Part shown: one piece after another, positions 62,584-64,000 of the stretch
Layout: each line of letters begins with the position of its first letter
How positions within the stretch are numbered: position 1 is the first letter of the stretch
Assembly: GCA_946411505.1 (NCBI GenBank)
Contig: CAMKEG010000001.1
Location: forward strand, 496,001 to 560,000
DNA from: an uncultured Treponema sp.
GTDB lineage: Bacteria; Spirochaetota; Spirochaetia; Treponematales; Treponemataceae
Length of the DNA: 64,000 nt
Direction: 5' to 3'
Notes under the pieces: model-generated
Database searches by the model: none
What the model saw: only the letters and a program-made list of their open reading frames with translations
Told to the model about the DNA's origin: nothing
Made by a program: the position numbers and the translations under genes

Positions 62584-62625
62584 ACCGCCATTCTCGCGCA
62601 AAAACACCTTTTCCACAAGCGCGGC

Positions 62626-62654
62626 TTGCATTTTTTTTTATTTTCTGATATAGT
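62626..62654 (+). promoter_or_regulatory. promoter of tRNA-Pro
   Basis: TTGCAT (62626-62631), 17-bp T-rich spacer, TATAGT (62649-62654). Start near 62661, eight bases before the tRNA. It overlaps the 5' region of the DUF5718-like gene on the other strand. Confidence 0.7.
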
Positions 62655-62668
62655 GGCTTTTACATTTA

Positions 62669-62741
62669 CGGGATGTAGCGCAGCTGGTAGCGCGCTTGCT
62701 TTGGGAGCAAGATGTCGCAGGTTCAAATCCTGTCATCCCGA
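62669..62741 (+). tRNA. tRNA-Pro (anticodon TGG)
   Basis: Acceptor CGGGATG/CATCCCG, discriminator A, D-arm GCGC/GCGC, anticodon stem CTTGC/GCAAG with loop TTTGGGA, T-loop TTCAAAT. CCA not encoded. A strong terminator follows at once. Confidence 0.97.
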
Positions 62742-62778
62742 AAAAATAAAAGGCCGCGTTTGCGGCCTTTTATTTTTT
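62741..62778. terminator. strong bidirectional terminator after tRNA-Pro
   Basis: A perfect 17-bp stem: A-run, GGCCGC (62752-62757), loop GTTT, GCGGCC (62762-62767), T-run. Works on the plus strand for tRNA-Pro and, by symmetry, on the minus strand for the lipoprotein gene. Confidence 0.92.
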
Positions 62779-62798
62779 CGGGTTTGCTCAAGGAAATT

Positions 62799-62895
62799 AT
62801 TTTATCGCCCGCTCGCGCGGGCTATGCAATCCCTTCGGGGCAAGCAAGGAAATTTATCCACGTGAGCGCTCTCGCGCTCTGACGCTCCCTTCGGA
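62799..62895. repeat. cluster of four small GC hairpins
   Basis: In order: GCCCGC-TCGC-GCGGGC (62807-62822), CCC-TTCG-GGG near 62831-62840, GAGCGC-TCTC-GCGCTC near 62863-62878, and GCTCC-CTTC-GGAGC near 62883-62897. On the minus strand the first and third have GNRA loops (GCGA, GAGA) and are followed by GATAAAAT and, a few bases on, GATAAAT, like the units at 6-29 and 31805-31830. Confidence 0.55.
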
Positions 62896-62899
62896 GCGG

Positions 62900-63637
62900 C
62901 TAATTGTTTTCAACGCTGGCGTCAATAGGAATCGAGCCAAGGTGGAGGACTTGGCTGTAGTATGTGGTGTAAGTCACGTCGCGGCCCACCGCGACCGCGT
63001 ATAAGTCAACGTAATACTTGTTGTTCTCCACCGTTCCGCTTTCAAAGTCTTCGTCGCCGGAAACAGGCAGGGAATTCAACTCGGAGTTGTATTTAGGGTT
63101 GTCATGACGGCCAAAGTCAAAAGTCTTGGGAACGCCGCTCGCGCTGACAGTCCTGCGGGGAATTTTGTCAATGTAGCCTATGAGGGCGCGGTATTCGTTG
63201 GAGGAATCCTTTTCGTCGCCGTAATTGCAAAGGCGGAGGTAAACGTTGGCGCCCTGCGCGCTTATCAAGGGCTGGATGTTTCCGTCCGCGGTGTTCAACT
63301 GCTGGTAGCCGTAGCCAATCATTCTTGTCGCGGCGGCCGAATAGTCGCCGGATGTGTTGACGGCGCTGATGGAGCTTTGCCGGCTCAGCATGGTGGAGGC
63401 GCTTGCGTAGATTCTGTAGTAAACGGCCGTTCCCAAAAAGTTAAAGCTTGATGGTCCCGTATATATCGCCGTCATAAAATTAAAATAATTGGCGGCAAAG
63501 TCCGTGCTGGTGTAGACCGGCTCGTGAATGACGGACGTAGGCGGATCAACAATGTAAAAGGTGTCCAGTCCGCAAGTGGTAAAAAAAAGAGCGGCCGCAA
63601 GGACAAAAGGAACAAAAAGCGCCTTATTTTTTTTCAT
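62900..63637 (-). CDS. lipoprotein of unknown function
   Basis: A 245-residue protein with a signal peptide and lipobox-like LFFTT-C (Cys22), so probably lipid-anchored. The mature part is beta-rich with many Tyr, Ser and Asn (repeated YxxY patterns such as AVYYRIYAS near 68 and TYTTYYSQVLHLG near 220), like many Treponema surface lipoproteins. Start chosen at 63637 because AGGAGG lies six bases upstream; the frame is open ten codons further. I do not recognise the family. It lies just upstream of the hairpin cluster, 65 bases downstream of the TPR gene on the same strand. Confidence 0.8.
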   Translation of the reverse strand: MKKNKALFVPFVLAAALFFTTCGLDTFYIVDPPTSVIHEPVYTSTDFAANYFNFMTAIYTGPSSFNFLGTAVYYRIYASASTMLSRQSSISAVNTSGDYSAAATRMIGYGYQQLNTADGNIQPLISAQGANVYLRLCNYGDEKDSSNEYRALIGYIDKIPRRTVSASGVPKTFDFGRHDNPKYNSELNSLPVSGDEDFESGTVENNKYYVDLYAVAVGRDVTYTTYYSQVLHLGSIPIDASVENN

Positions 63638-63702
63638 TCCAATCCTCCTCGCGCCGCGCCTCTGCAAAAAGCTGCCCAGCCAAAGACGGCCTGCAAGCGT
63701 CT

Positions 63703-64000
63703 TTATTTTACCAAGCCCTTGTTCTTCAAGTCAAGCAATCTTGTTTTAGCCAAGTCGTTCCACTCGTCGTTGGAAAGGCCGTAAGAAGCGATGGCTTCGT
63801 AGGAAGCCTTCGCGCCTTCGTAGTCTTCCTTGTCTTCCTTTAGGCGGCCGGCGTTGAAGGCGGCGCGGCTGCGGTCAACAAAGTCCTTGTCGGCGGCGAC
63901 TTTCTCGTAAAGCTCAAGCGCCTTGTCAGCCTCGCCCAACTCTTCGCAAGCGGCGGCGGCGTTGAAGTCGCACAATGAGGCCAAGTAGCTGCCCTTTCCT
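63703..64000 (-). CDS. tetratricopeptide-repeat protein, 5' part outside the window
   Basis: The C-terminal 98 residues of a TPR protein. Two repeat units are visible (LCDFNAAAACEELGEADKAL with LYEKVAA, then AAFNAGRLKEDKEDYEGAKA with YEAIAS), resembling YfgM/BamD-like tetratricopeptide proteins of spirochaetes. The frame stays open to the right-hand edge, so the start is not in the window. A TTG at 63984 is an internal codon, not a likely start. Confidence 0.8.
   Translation of the reverse strand, partial: GKGSYLASLCDFNAAAACEELGEADKALELYEKVAADKDFVDRSRAAFNAGRLKEDKEDYEGAKASYEAIASYGLSNDEWNDLAKTRLLDLKNKGLVK

Overview
The window looks like the chromosome of a Treponema-like spirochaete with roughly balanced GC. 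The evidence is the gene order ispE-spoVG-tRNA(Gln)-rplY-tilS, the rplU-prp-rpmA-obg-nadD-yqeK-lcp-rsfS block, many lipoproteins with loose lipoboxes, a fused CMP-phosphonate cytidylyltransferase/aminoethylphosphonate transaminase of the kind known from Treponema denticola, and SpoVG in a non-sporulating genome. The genus is an inference; the species is not assignable by eye. Coding density is high, and ATGA/TAATG overlaps mark many operons.

Layout. 1-12532: deoD, diverging from an alpha-2-macroglobulin-like lipoprotein gene coupled to pbpC, then an unknown lipoprotein abutting a membrane GGDEF protein. 12589-21551: a surface-glycan locus with manC, three GT4-type glycosyltransferases, a GDP-heptose pathway (hddA, gmhA, a fused hddC-gmhB) and, on the other strand, rmlA-rmlC. 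21665-31753: a tightly coupled phosphonate operon. It holds a TagF-like transferase, PEP mutase, phosphonopyruvate decarboxylase, PntC-AEP transaminase and a YidC-like domain fused to an alkaline-phosphatase-superfamily domain, and it ends in citramalate synthase. 31986-45248: leuB, a parvulin-like periplasmic protein, a DUF115/Maf-like protein, lepA, a trypsin-like lipoprotein protease, a TPR protein, tilS, rplY, tRNA-Gln, spoVG and ispE. 45408-51519: a very acidic small protein, the conserved ribosome/NAD block, and a ComFB-domain protein. 51592-61482: tRNA-Val, a tyrosine recombinase, a 2762-residue secreted-type protein with a C39-like cysteine-peptidase-like C-terminus, then tRNA-Arg and an aberrant tRNA-Gly with a duplicated 3' end. 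61744-64000: a DUF5718-like gene, tRNA-Pro, a hairpin cluster, a lipoprotein and a truncated TPR gene at the edge.

How it fits together. The central 19 kb appears to make a cell-surface glycan from GDP-mannose, GDP-heptose and dTDP-sugar. The phosphonate operon makes CMP-2-aminoethylphosphonate and carries two candidate transferases that could place aminoethylphosphonate on that glycan or on a lipid. The least ordinary items are the YidC/phosphatase-superfamily fusion in that operon, the integrase-giant-protein pair between tRNA genes, the mutated tRNA-Gly with a 191-bp spaced repeat, and a recurring promoter layout that predicts leaderless mRNAs for deoD, manC, rmlA, ispE and the ComFB gene.
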